From contig JAEWYP010000019.1 in assembly GCA_023395615.1 (NCBI GenBank), positions 124,001 to 188,000 on the forward strand: a DNA stretch of 64,000 nucleotides, given 5' to 3'. Of this stretch, positions 39,751 to 48,034 are shown one piece after another. Made by a program: the position numbers and the translations under genes. The notes below the pieces were generated by a model. The model worked only from the letters and a program-made list of their open reading frames with translations. It had not been told where the DNA came from and did no database searches. The DNA comes from Bacillota bacterium. GTDB lineage: Bacteria > Bacillota > Clostridia > Christensenellales > Aristaeellaceae. Each line of letters begins with the position of its first letter. Position 1 is the stretch's first letter.

Positions 39751-40286
39751 GCTGAACGCCTCCTTCCGAAGAAGAAAGCACCGAAAACCAGAAACGCAAG
39801 CGTTACATAGATGGGGGAAAGAGAAAGCAACGCAACACAAACGAAAGCAAGCACTGCGATCAGCACTTTGGGCCAGGTGTTGGCATTCGTTTTAAAAAGC
39901 TTGAGGACAGTAGAAACGATCAACGCACATACGGCAATTCGGATTCCGGCGAAAGCATGTGCAATCCATGCGATCTGCATAAAATTGCTGAGGAACGCGG
40001 CAATGAATACAATGATGAAGAATGAAGGCAGAACTACACCCAGCGTGGCGATGGCCGCACCGAGCGCGCCATGCCTGCGATAGCCAATAAAAGTGGCGGT
40101 ATTTACCGCAATCACACCGGGTGTGCACTGTCCAATCGCGAAGTAATCAAGCAGCTCCTCGTCTGTCGCCCAGTGATGCTTGTCCACAATTTCACGCGTT
40201 AACATCGGAAGCATGGCAAAACCGCCGCCGAAAGTGAACACGCCAATCAGCATAAAGGAGTAGAACAGATCGAAAAGCTCCTTCAA
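39747..40286 (-). CDS. Chromate transporter half protein (CHR family), first subunit
   Basis: A 179-residue partner of the downstream half. FYSFMLIGVFTFGGGFAMLPML is the CHR N-terminal motif, and GQCTPGVIAVNTATFIGYR is the second. The start is a TTG at 40286 with GGAAG upstream, overlapping the stop of the amidotransferase-like gene by 4 bases. The 4-base overlaps on both sides show that the three genes form one operon. Confidence 0.88.
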   Translation of the reverse strand: MKELFDLFYSFMLIGVFTFGGGFAMLPMLTREIVDKHHWATDEELLDYFAIGQCTPGVIAVNTATFIGYRRHGALGAAIATLGVVLPSFFIIVFIAAFLSNFMQIAWIAHAFAGIRIAVCALIVSTVLKLFKTNANTWPKVLIAVLAFVCVALLSLSPIYVTLAFLVFGAFFFGRRRSA

Positions 40287-41023
40287 ATTCCAACTTCCTT
40301 TCGTTCGGAATAATCCGATGCCGCGCGCGCAAAGGCGCTAAAAAGAGGCGCGCCTGCCGCCAAACGCTCCGGGTGCCACTGAACACCCCAAACGAATGGT
40401 TTGCCCGGATCGTATACCGCCTCAATCACCTGATCCTCCGCGTAAGCGCAAACGACCAACGGTTTGGCAACCGCTTTGATCGCCTGATGGTGCAGGGAAT
40501 TGACCTTGATGGATTCTTTTGCAAAAATCGCGCGAAGCGGCGAGCCCGCCGGAAAATTCACACGATGGGAAGGTTCTTTGGACGATATGGATTGCAGGTG
40601 AGCAATCGGCTGCGCGCCTTCCGGCGCGGGATACTGGGTTGGCAGGTCCTGATACAGCGTTCCGCCCAAAGCGACGTTCAGGGTCTGGATTCCCCGGCAG
40701 ATCGCGAAAATCGGCATATCGTCACGGTAGGCTTCCTTAATTAAGCGGATTTCAAATTCATCGCGCAAAGGGCTGATCTGGTTCACTTCCGGAACAGCTT
40801 CCTCGCCGAAAAGCGCGGGGTCCAAGTCGTTCCCGCCGGATAACATCACGCCGTCCAGTCGTGACAAGCAAAGCTTTAGTTGCTTCACATCCATATCGAT
40901 ACTCAATAAAACCGGAATAACTCCGGCTTTGAGCAAACTGCGCAGATAAACGCGAGGTATATACTGTTTGTGTCCTTCAGGCTCAATACTTCCGGAGACT
41001 CCGACGAAAGGTCTTTTTTCCAT
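40283..41023 (-). CDS. Class I glutamine amidotransferase-like hydrolase (peptidase C26, PuuD-like)
   Basis: A 246-residue enzyme of the gamma-glutamyl-gamma-aminobutyrate hydrolase family. The nucleophile elbow FAICRGIQTLNVALGG contains the catalytic Cys (usual CRG motif) and VQWHPE carries the His-Glu pair; LSGGNDLDP builds the oxyanion site. It cleaves gamma-glutamyl amides; the exact substrate is unknown. A role in polyamine breakdown would fit the pot operon nearby, but that operon lies on its own regulator, 0.5 kb away. The gene starts with GAAAGGGG before the ATG at 41023. Confidence 0.9.
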   Translation of the reverse strand: MEKRPFVGVSGSIEPEGHKQYIPRVYLRSLLKAGVIPVLLSIDMDVKQLKLCLSRLDGVMLSGGNDLDPALFGEEAVPEVNQISPLRDEFEIRLIKEAYRDDMPIFAICRGIQTLNVALGGTLYQDLPTQYPAPEGAQPIAHLQSISSKEPSHRVNFPAGSPLRAIFAKESIKVNSLHHQAIKAVAKPLVVCAYAEDQVIEAVYDPGKPFVWGVQWHPERLAAGAPLFSAFARAASDYSERKEVGI

Positions 41024-41186
41024 ACGTTGTTTCCCCTTTCTGTCAATACAGTAGCTTTCGATTTTTTACAGTCATCTTCCTGCTATGGTTTCGGCATTCG
41101 TCGCAAGGGTGTATACTATCCATGCGGGTTGATACTGAAACAGGTATTGATTACGACCCGCAAACACTTAGCAGGGAGTGATCCGT

Positions 41187-41396
41187 ATGAATAAGACGAT
41201 CCAAATTGAAGGTATGAGCTGCAATCATTGCAAGATGCATGTTGAAAAAGCTTTGAACAGCCTGGCGGGCGTTCAGAAAGCAACCGTGGACCTGAACGCG
41301 AAAAATGCCAGCGTAACGCTGGATGATTCGGTAACGGATGATGATCTGAAACATGCTGTGGAGGAAGCCGGATATGAAGTGACCGGTATCCGCTGA
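41187..41396 (+). CDS. Heavy-metal-associated (CopZ-like) metal chaperone
   Basis: A 69-residue single HMA domain (ferredoxin-like fold). The metal site reads GMSCNHC (M-x-C-x-x-C), and the rest (VEKALNSLAGVQKATVDLNAKNASVTLDD ... LKHAVEEAGYEV) is standard. It carries Cu(I) or a similar ion to a P-type ATPase; no such ATPase or copper regulator is in the window. The start at 41187 follows GGGAG at 8 bases. It stands alone in its transcription unit. Confidence 0.9.
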   Translation: MNKTIQIEGMSCNHCKMHVEKALNSLAGVQKATVDLNAKNASVTLDDSVTDDDLKHAVEEAGYEVTGIR

Positions 41397-41427
41397 CCTC
41401 CGACATTCATCCTCTTCATTCCAACGC

Positions 41428-41470
41428 AAAGCGCCCTGCGATTCCGAAAGCCGGAAACCGCGGGGCGCTT
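41428..41470. terminator. Hairpin between convergent copZ-like and potD genes
   Basis: AAGCGCCCTGCG pairs with CGCGGGGCGCTT (one G-T pair) around an 18-base loop. The T run is short, but its place between convergent genes fits a two-way terminator. Confidence 0.6.
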
Positions 41471-41490
41471 GACTGCATTTCAATAGTTCC

Positions 41491-42528
41491 TTATGCGCTC
41501 TTGATCTCCAGCCACATGGCGTTGTAGATCTGAATAAAGTCCTGAATATCGTGGAAAAATTCACAGCGGTTTACGATGTCCTGAGTTGGGTTCATCGTAA
41601 GATTATTGATATACGAGTCACCCATCAGCTCGATTGCGCCGGTGTTGGGGGATGAATACCAGATTTTTTCACAGTTCATTTTGGCAATATCGGGGCGGCA
41701 TATAAAATCAATGAACTTCTCAGCGTTTTCTTTATTCTTTGCCGCTGCGGGGATTACCATGCCATCCACCCAGATATTGCTGCCCTCATCCGGTACCGCA
41801 TAGGCCAGATCGGGGTTCAAATCAATTGCGTACTGTGCGTCGCCGCTCCATACCAGCGCCAGCGCCGCTTCGCCGGCAACCATCTTATCCTTGGTTTCGT
41901 CTACCTGGTATGCTTTCACGATGCCGTCTTTCTTTTGCTTAATCAACAGCTCTTTGGCGGCATTCAACTCCAGCGGATCGCGGGTATTCATGGAATAACC
42001 CAGATATTTCAGGGCCACGCCCAGGCAGTCCCGGATGGAATCGATCATAAAGACTTCGTCTTTATACTTGGGATCAAACAGAATACCCCAGCTGGTCACC
42101 GGTTCCGTTACCATCGTTTTATTATACAGGATGCCGACGGTGCCCCACATATACGGTACGCTATAAGCATTAGTCGGATCGTAATCGGGATTGAGCAGGC
42201 TCTTTTCGATATACTGGAAGTTAGGCACGTTGTTAAAATCGATCGGGGAGAGCATATTCTGGGTAATCATACGCTCAATCATGTAATCCGAGGGGAAAAC
42301 AACATCGAAGGAAGACGGAGAATTTTGCACCTTTACGATCATATCTTCGTTCGTCGTAAAGTTCATCATGTTGACCGTGATGCCGGTTTCCTGGGTGAAC
42401 TGATCCAGCACGGCCGGGTCGATGTAATCCTCCCAGTTATAAACGTTTACGACTTCCTCAGCCAGACCGGAGAGGGGCAGGCAGAATACAAGGAGCACAA
42501 GAAGCATACACGACAAAGCTTTACGCAT
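41491..42528 (-). CDS. potD: Spermidine/putrescine ABC transporter substrate-binding protein
   Basis: A 345-residue extracellular binding protein. The first ~23 residues are a signal peptide (MLLVLLVFCLPLSGLAEE, without a lipobox Cys at the expected place). VNVYNWEDYIDPAVLDQFTQETGITVNMM is the classical PotD/PotF N-terminus, and the W and D residues of VDVVFPSDYMIERM and PYMWGTVGILYNK line the polyamine pocket. It is the last gene of the pot operon, 46 bases after potC. Binding-protein lipidation was not visible, which is unusual for a Gram-positive bacterium. Confidence 0.92.
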   Translation of the reverse strand: MRKALSCMLLVLLVFCLPLSGLAEEVVNVYNWEDYIDPAVLDQFTQETGITVNMMNFTTNEDMIVKVQNSPSSFDVVFPSDYMIERMITQNMLSPIDFNNVPNFQYIEKSLLNPDYDPTNAYSVPYMWGTVGILYNKTMVTEPVTSWGILFDPKYKDEVFMIDSIRDCLGVALKYLGYSMNTRDPLELNAAKELLIKQKKDGIVKAYQVDETKDKMVAGEAALALVWSGDAQYAIDLNPDLAYAVPDEGSNIWVDGMVIPAAAKNKENAEKFIDFICRPDIAKMNCEKIWYSSPNTGAIELMGDSYINNLTMNPTQDIVNRCEFFHDIQDFIQIYNAMWLEIKSA

Positions 42529-42574
42529 GGTCGAACTCCCTCCAAATTCATAATATCATAGAACGCATATGCGT

Positions 42575-43348
42575 CTACAACCGGGTGGTTTTTCCCGCGC
42601 GGCGGTTAACGATGAGCAACAGAATCAGCAGTGAGAGAAACATTAACGCGCTCAACGCGTTTAGCGTGGGCTCTATGCCGATACGAGCTTTGGAATAGAT
42701 CAGCGTCGAAAGGTTCTGTACCATCGGGCTGGTTGTGAAATAGCTGATGACGAAATCGTCCAGCGACAAGGTAAACGCCAGCAGGCAACCGGTGACCACG
42801 CCGGGGGTGATTTCCGGCAGGATCACGTGCAGCAGCGCGTAGGATGGTGAAGCACCCAGGTCCAACGCCGCCTCATAGGTAAACTTGTTCATCTGCTTGA
42901 GCTTTGGCATCACCGAGAGGATGACATAGGGCGTGTTAAAGGTGATATGCGCGAGCAGCATCGTCATGTATCCGCGCTCAATTTTTGTGAATGTGAACAG
43001 GATCATCAGCGAAATACCGGTCACGATGTCCGGCATGGTCATGGGCAGGTTTGTCAGGGTCATCATCACGGCCTGTGGGCGCTTGCGCATCGCCTGGATA
43101 CCGATGGCGGCCAGCGTGCCCAACACCGTCGCGGCGATGGCGGCGATTACGGCAACCGTAAGCGTTACATACAGCGCTTTCATGATCGCCTGATCGTGAA
43201 ACAGCTCCGTATACCAGCGAAAGGAAAAGCCCTCCCACTTCGCGCGGCTTTTTCCCGCGTTGAAGCTCTGCATAATCAGCACGACGATAGGGGTATACAG
43301 AAACAGTAAAATCAGCCCAAGATATGCTTTCTTACCGATGTGCTTCAT
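42575..43348 (-). CDS. potC: Spermidine/putrescine ABC transporter permease
   Basis: A 257-residue permease with six helices and the EAA loop (YEAALDLGASPSYALLHVILPEITPG) that docks onto the ATPase PotA. PotC-type: VVLIMQSFNAGKSRAKWEGFSFRWYTELF is the typical N-terminal periplasmic loop. Its ATG overlaps potB by 4 bases. Confidence 0.93.
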   Translation of the reverse strand: MKHIGKKAYLGLILLFLYTPIVVLIMQSFNAGKSRAKWEGFSFRWYTELFHDQAIMKALYVTLTVAVIAAIAATVLGTLAAIGIQAMRKRPQAVMMTLTNLPMTMPDIVTGISLMILFTFTKIERGYMTMLLAHITFNTPYVILSVMPKLKQMNKFTYEAALDLGASPSYALLHVILPEITPGVVTGCLLAFTLSLDDFVISYFTTSPMVQNLSTLIYSKARIGIEPTLNALSALMFLSLLILLLIVNRRAGKTTRL

Positions 43349-44334
43349 ACGATGCCGCTCCCTTCGCCTTCAGGGTCGGCTTTGCGCAGAATGCTCAGGC
43401 TGATAAGAATCAGCACCATCATAATCAGGCTGAGCGCGCTGCCGACGTTCCAGTTCCCTTCCGTGAGAAAGCGGTTTTCGATCAAGTCGCCAAACATCAT
43501 GGTGTTGCCACCGCCAAGGATACGCGGGATAAAGAATGTGGTCACCGATGGCATAAACACCATGGTGATTCCGGAAATCACACCGGGCACGCTGAGCGGG
43601 GCCGTAACGCGCCAGAACGTGTTCAGGCGGTTCGCACCCAGGTCCTGTGCGGCTTCCAGCAGGTTGTTATCCATTTTGGTAAGCGCAGTGTAAATCGGGA
43701 AAATCATAAACGGCAGGAAGTTGTACACCATCCCCAGCAGCACCGCGCTGTTGTTATACATCAGTTGCGCCGCAGGGAGGCCGAGTGCTTTCAGCAGCGT
43801 ATTGATCAGGCCCTGATCTTCCAGGAGCGTCATCCACGCCACGGTGCGAAGCAGGAAGTTCATCCACATGGGTATGATGAACAGAACAACCAGCGTGGAG
43901 CCGAGCTTCAGCTGCCGATCCGCCATAAAATACGCGGTGGGATAGCCGATGGCAAGGCAGATTACCGTGCACAGCAGCGCCATCCAGAGCGAATAGACCA
44001 GCGTGCCGATGTTCACGGTGCCACGCTGCACCAGTACCGCGTAATCAGGCCCCATCTGCTCGTAGATTTTATTCACGGAATAATTACTGTCCCAGAAATT
44101 GCGGAAGTTATCCAGCGTAAACGCTCCGGTTGGGTCGGTAAAGGCGTAATAGGCGATCAGCACACAGGGAAGAAGGGTAAAAAGCACCATCCAGACCGTA
44201 TAGGGCGATGCGAAAAAAGAACGCTTGATGCCGTTGGAGCGGCGCACCGATACGATGCCGTACGCAACGAATCCGACAAACAAAACGCCGAACAGCCAAA
44301 GCACCCACGGCGGCAGGTACAGGTTCTGGTTCAT
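43345..44334 (-). CDS. potB: Spermidine/putrescine ABC transporter permease, with an N-terminal extension
   Basis: A 329-residue permease, about 45 residues longer than typical PotB. The extra part is an N-terminal helix (WVLWLFGVLFVGFVAYGIVSV) before the usual first helix. The EAA loop LEAAQDLGANRLNTFWRVTAPLSVPG is present. It pairs with PotC in the heterodimeric channel. It overlaps potA and potC by 4 bases each. Confidence 0.92.
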   Translation of the reverse strand: MNQNLYLPPWVLWLFGVLFVGFVAYGIVSVRRSNGIKRSFFASPYTVWMVLFTLLPCVLIAYYAFTDPTGAFTLDNFRNFWDSNYSVNKIYEQMGPDYAVLVQRGTVNIGTLVYSLWMALLCTVICLAIGYPTAYFMADRQLKLGSTLVVLFIIPMWMNFLLRTVAWMTLLEDQGLINTLLKALGLPAAQLMYNNSAVLLGMVYNFLPFMIFPIYTALTKMDNNLLEAAQDLGANRLNTFWRVTAPLSVPGVISGITMVFMPSVTTFFIPRILGGGNTMMFGDLIENRFLTEGNWNVGSALSLIMMVLILISLSILRKADPEGEGSGIV

Positions 44335-45413
44335 TCTTCCTCTGCGCCTCCCTCAATGCAGGGATCAGGAGGCATAGGACTCATGATGTGAATGTTAAAG
44401 GGAACGATGTTCAACCCGACCCGGGAGCCCTGAGGTTGCATTACCGTCGAATGAACCTTGAAGGTGGTTTCGCCTGTATTGATCATCATCTCGTAATGAA
44501 CGCCTTTAAAAAGAACGCTTTGCACTACCCCGCTGATTTGCCCGATGTCTTCGCCGACCAGCATAATATCTTCCGGGCGCACCACAACGTCCACAGGCTG
44601 ATCGGAACCGAAACCTTCGTCCACGCAGGGAAAATCGAAACCGGAAAAATGAACCAGCTCATCGTGAACCATGATACCGTGCATAATGTTGCTTTCGCCG
44701 ATAAAATCCGCGACAAAAGCGTTGGCAGGTTCGTCGTATACACTTTTCGGATCACCGATCTGCAAAATTCGCCCGTCGCGCATCACCACTACGGTATCAC
44801 TCATGGTCAGCGCTTCTTCCTGATCGTGCGTCACATACAGGAAGGTTATACCAAGGGCCTGCTGCATTCGTTTCAGCTCCAGCTGCATGTCCTTGCGCAG
44901 TTTCAGGTCCAGCGCGCCAAGCGGCTCGTCCAGCAAAAGCACCTGCGGTTCGTTCACCAGCGCGCGGGCGATGGCGACTCGCTGCTGTTGACCGCCGGAT
45001 AATTGATCGACGCTGCGCTTTCCATACCCTTGCAGGTTAACCAGATCCAGCATTTTTTCTACTTTACGCTTAATCTCGTCACCCGGCAGTCGCGCGATCT
45101 TCAGCCCGAAAGCGATATTATCAAAAACGTTCAGGTGGGGGAAAAGAGCGTATTTCTGAAAAATGGTATTGACCTTGCGTTTATAGGGAGGGGTAGACAC
45201 AATATCTTTGCCTTCAAACAGGAGGGTTCCGCTGGAAGGATACTCAAAGCCGCCGATGATGCGCAGGGTAGTGGTTTTACCACATCCGCTGGGGCCAAGC
45301 AGCGTAACGAATTCCTTTTTGCGAATATAGAGGTTGATATCCTGCAGCACGGTGGTTCCGTCAAAATCCTTGCAAATATGCTGCAGATCGATCAGGTGTT
45401 GTTTCTCAACCAT
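44331..45413 (-). CDS. potA: Spermidine/putrescine ABC transporter ATP-binding protein
   Basis: A 360-residue ATPase: Walker A GPSGCGKTTT, signature LSGGQQQRVAIARAL, Walker B VLLLDEPLGALD, then a C-terminal TOBE regulatory domain (about 270-345, VVRPEDIMLVGE). The start at 45413 has AAAGGAGCG before it; an in-frame ATG at 45482 lies inside the regulator gene. Position and overlap with potB mark it as the energy subunit of the same transporter. Confidence 0.93.
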   Translation of the reverse strand: MVEKQHLIDLQHICKDFDGTTVLQDINLYIRKKEFVTLLGPSGCGKTTTLRIIGGFEYPSSGTLLFEGKDIVSTPPYKRKVNTIFQKYALFPHLNVFDNIAFGLKIARLPGDEIKRKVEKMLDLVNLQGYGKRSVDQLSGGQQQRVAIARALVNEPQVLLLDEPLGALDLKLRKDMQLELKRMQQALGITFLYVTHDQEEALTMSDTVVVMRDGRILQIGDPKSVYDEPANAFVADFIGESNIMHGIMVHDELVHFSGFDFPCVDEGFGSDQPVDVVVRPEDIMLVGEDIGQISGVVQSVLFKGVHYEMMINTGETTFKVHSTVMQPQGSRVGLNIVPFNIHIMSPMPPDPCIEGGAEEE

Positions 45414-45454
45414 GGATGGCGCTCCTTTATGCGTAATGGCCCGCCACGGGCCGG

Positions 45455-45997
45455 TTAAAAACTGGGTGGCGTGCTGACCCACAGCAGCTTCGCTTTCGTT
45501 TTTCCGGCATTGCGCAGCACATGCGGAGCAGAGGGATGGATGCAGAAACTACCCCCTGTTTTAATAGCAAACTCTCGTGTGCCGATACGCAGTATAACCC
45601 GCCCAGCCAGCACATAACCGAATTCTTCGCCTTCATGCGGAGGCATCTCTGCGGTTTCCCCGCCGGAATCCAGCTCCAGCAGAATGGGTTCCATACTGTT
45701 TTTTTGCGCGGTGGGAACCAGCCAGGTGATTTTTCCGTGCTTTTCTTCATCGTCCGGTTTCTCAAATAAATCAGCGGGGGCGAATACGATTTTTTCTTTG
45801 CTCTCGTCGGTAAAAAATGTTTTTAAATCACTGCCAAGGCATTCCAGCATATCGACCAGCGTCGCGATGGAAGGCGAAGCGAGGTCGCGTTCCACCTGGG
45901 AAATAAAGCCCTTGCTCAGTTCGCATCGGTCGGCCAGCTCACCCTGGGTAAGGTTTCGCTGTATGCGCAATTGTCGCAATTTTTCCCCAATCTGCAC
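45455..45997 (-). CDS. XRE-family regulator with cupin domain (PuuR-like)
   Basis: A 180-residue regulator with an N-terminal helix-turn-helix (LRIQRNLTQGELADRCELSKGFISQVERDLASPSI) and a C-terminal cupin ligand domain (about 105-178, HEGEEFGYVLAGRVILRIG). Such proteins control polyamine or amino-acid transport genes; PuuR in E. coli binds putrescine. A GTG at 45997 is preferred because GGGAGG lies 8 bases before it; the frame is open to 46066. It precedes the pot operon and has a palindromic operator at its own promoter, so it likely represses it until polyamine binds. Confidence 0.9.
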   Translation of the reverse strand: MQIGEKLRQLRIQRNLTQGELADRCELSKGFISQVERDLASPSIATLVDMLECLGSDLKTFFTDESKEKIVFAPADLFEKPDDEEKHGKITWLVPTAQKNSMEPILLELDSGGETAEMPPHEGEEFGYVLAGRVILRIGTREFAIKTGGSFCIHPSAPHVLRNAGKTKAKLLWVSTPPSF

Positions 45998-46039
45998 GCG
46001 AATCGCCTCCCTGTCCGACAGCCGGAATTCCGACTGAAA

Positions 46040-46056
46040 GTTTAGTTTTGCTAAAC
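46040..46056. promoter_or_regulatory. Palindromic operator of the XRE-cupin/pot operon
   Basis: GTTTAG-TTTTG-CTAAAC, a perfect 6-bp inverted repeat, lies just downstream of the -10 element, where a bound repressor would block transcription. Confidence 0.6.
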
Positions 46057-46071
46057 CCCGAAACACGCAGT

Positions 46072-46101
46072 ATTAAACCATATATCAGGAGGTCATGTCA
46101 A
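46072..46101 (-). promoter_or_regulatory. Promoter of the XRE-cupin/pot operon
   Basis: On the minus strand TTGACA (46101-46096) is followed after 18 bases by TTTAAT (46077-46072), 75 bases before the regulator start. Confidence 0.65.
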
Positions 46102-46111
46102 TAGTTTTCAC

Positions 46112-46141
46112 AAAAAAATAACGCCCCGTAAACGGGACGTT
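46112..46141 (-). terminator. Terminator of the mrfA-mrfB-TPR operon
   Basis: On the minus strand AACGTCCCGT-N2-ACGGGGCGTT (one mismatch) followed by ATTTTTTTG. It lies about 30 bases after the TPR gene stop. Confidence 0.8.
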
Positions 46142-46172
46142 AACGCTTGACGTGAAAAGGGTTTACGACCTG

Positions 46173-46862
46173 TCAGCCTAGAGTGGCGAGCAGAGCGTTC
46201 ACCTTGTCTTTGGTGGCAAAATTAAGGGGCGAGAAACGGCCTTCCAGCGCGGATTCCAGTTTTTCTTTCGCTGCTGAACGATCGCCATTTTCGATATCGT
46301 ATTGTGCCAGAAAATACAGGGTGTCGATTTGTCCGGGTTTCAGCTGATGGGCTTTCTGGAAATATTCCAGCGCTTTCGCTTTATCGCCCACCATCCGATA
46401 ATACGTCTGACCGAGGTTATCCAGCGTGATCGGGTCTTCGTCGTCGTATTCCAGCGCTTCCTGATTAAACTTCAGCGCCTTTTCCGTTTCGCCGGCTTCC
46501 ACATAAAGATAGCCAAGCGTTTCATATATCATCCCGCTGGGGTCTTTGGCATGCTGACCTTCCAGCACGGCAATCGCCTTGGGCAGGTCGCCCAGTTTAT
46601 AAACGCAGGCAGCATAATTGACATAAAGCTGCTTCTTGCTTTCGCCGCTCAAAGCGCGGTTATTCTGGAGTTTCACCAGAAATTCTCGAGCTTTCTGGTA
46701 TTCGCCGTCGCGAATCAGGAGCACGGAATAGCTTAGCAGATAACGGGGGTCGTCTAACCCGCCCGCAATAGCTTCTTCGTATAGTTTTTTTGCGGATTCG
46801 GCATCGCCTTTGGCCAGTTTCTGGGCGGCGGTGCGGGCTTTCAGAGTTGCGATCAGGCTCAT
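46173..46862 (-). CDS. TPR repeat protein, downstream of mrfB
   Basis: A 229-residue soluble protein made of about five to six TPR units (for example DPRYLLSYSVLLIRDGEYQKARE, YETLGYLYVEAGETEKALKFN, LDNLGQTYYRMVGDKAKALEYF). TPR proteins are binding scaffolds without catalysis. The start overlaps the mrfB stop by one base (TAATG), so translation is coupled. A role in DNA repair together with MrfA/MrfB is suggested by position only. Confidence 0.83.
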   Translation of the reverse strand: MSLIATLKARTAAQKLAKGDAESAKKLYEEAIAGGLDDPRYLLSYSVLLIRDGEYQKAREFLVKLQNNRALSGESKKQLYVNYAACVYKLGDLPKAIAVLEGQHAKDPSGMIYETLGYLYVEAGETEKALKFNQEALEYDDEDPITLDNLGQTYYRMVGDKAKALEYFQKAHQLKPGQIDTLYFLAQYDIENGDRSAAKEKLESALEGRFSPLNFATKDKVNALLATLG

Positions 46863-48034
46863 TATAAATCCTCCTGTGGTTTCACTTCGTTTGCCAGTTT
46901 ATGCCGCAAACGCGCATAGCGGTATTGTAACGCATTTTTTTGGGATTGTACAGCTTCGCCCCTGTTCAGACACGGTTCGGACAGCAGAAGCAATCCCTGC
47001 CGGGTATAGACCAGCGCTTGCTCCGGGTTGCGAAGCTGGTGTTCGTAAAGCTTCGCCAGCGCCTCGCAGGCAGCCACCGGCTCCTCATTGCGGGCCAGCA
47101 AGGCGGTATAGAGCTTCACTGCACGTGCAGCCTGACCCTCGCGCTTTTCCTGTTTGGCCAGGGCGGAAAAAGCTTGCGCCTTTCTTCCGCCCTGCGCCGC
47201 AAGCCGATAACACTTTTTTGCCTTCTCGGCATCACCGCGTTTTCCAGCGGCTTTCGCAAGAGACAGAAGATCGTCCGGTTCCAGCGCGGTTTCGGGCTTG
47301 TCGTAAAATCGACAAAGGAAGAAAAACAATTGGGCGAGGCTGACCACATCCTGCCGATTGTGTTCCAGTACCCGTTCAAGCGGGGTGAAATCATGATTTT
47401 TCAAATACTTGAAATAGGTCTGGGGAACCTCACCCCCAGGGAGATCATCCTCCCGCTCCACGCCGAGGATCGCGCTTTCCAGCCGTTGCAGGGTACAATG
47501 GCCCAACCGGAGTTTCCACACCCGCCGGGAAGCCGGCAGCATGTCCGCATGGCAATCCGGTATACGGCTTGCAGACATACGGTTCATCAGAAAGCGGTTT
47601 TGCAGCAAAGGGACATCAAACGTACGGCCGTTAAACGTAACCAGGACGGGAAATGTTGAAACGATCCGGGATACTTCTGCAAGCATCAACGGTTCTTCGG
47701 GATAGTCCCGCATGAGAAACTGTTCCACCACAAATGTTTCGCCGCTGATATAGCCAAGCCCCACCTCAAACGCCAGTGTGCCAGCGCCCCCGGAAAGGCC
47801 TGTTGTTTCCGTGTCCAGAAAAAGAAGGTCCTGCGGACGTACCGAACGGGGGAAATCAATGCCAAACACTTCGGCGAGCACTTTCGGGCTCATGTGGCGG
47901 AAATCGCAGAAAGAGGACAGAGTAAATCGATCGCTACGGTGATAACAATCAACGGAAGTCGGGGCATCCACCGCTGCCGGTTCCTGTTTCGCCGCCGAAT
48001 CAATCATGCGCAGCTTGTCCATCAGGCTCGGCAT
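46862..48034 (-). CDS. mrfB: MrfB/YprB-type RNase H-like exonuclease with TPR repeats
   Basis: A 390-residue protein with an N-terminal RNase H-like 3'-5' exonuclease domain (about 65-240): FLDTETTGLSGG carries the DxE pair, FNGRTFDVPLL the second Asp, and HNRQDVVSL the last Asp. The C-terminal ~150 residues are TPR repeats (LSLAKAAGKRGDAEKAKKCYRLAAQGG). In Bacillus subtilis, MrfB works with the helicase MrfA in repair of mitomycin C damage. It overlaps mrfA by 13 bases. Confidence 0.9.
   Translation of the reverse strand: MPSLMDKLRMIDSAAKQEPAAVDAPTSVDCYHRSDRFTLSSFCDFRHMSPKVLAEVFGIDFPRSVRPQDLLFLDTETTGLSGGAGTLAFEVGLGYISGETFVVEQFLMRDYPEEPLMLAEVSRIVSTFPVLVTFNGRTFDVPLLQNRFLMNRMSASRIPDCHADMLPASRRVWKLRLGHCTLQRLESAILGVEREDDLPGGEVPQTYFKYLKNHDFTPLERVLEHNRQDVVSLAQLFFFLCRFYDKPETALEPDDLLSLAKAAGKRGDAEKAKKCYRLAAQGGRKAQAFSALAKQEKREGQAARAVKLYTALLARNEEPVAACEALAKLYEHQLRNPEQALVYTRQGLLLLSEPCLNRGEAVQSQKNALQYRYARLRHKLANEVKPQEDL

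Noticed and set aside
43324..44391. 355-codon open frame on the plus strand
   Set aside because: It is antisense to potB and rich in His, Gln and Arg, typical of a shadow frame.
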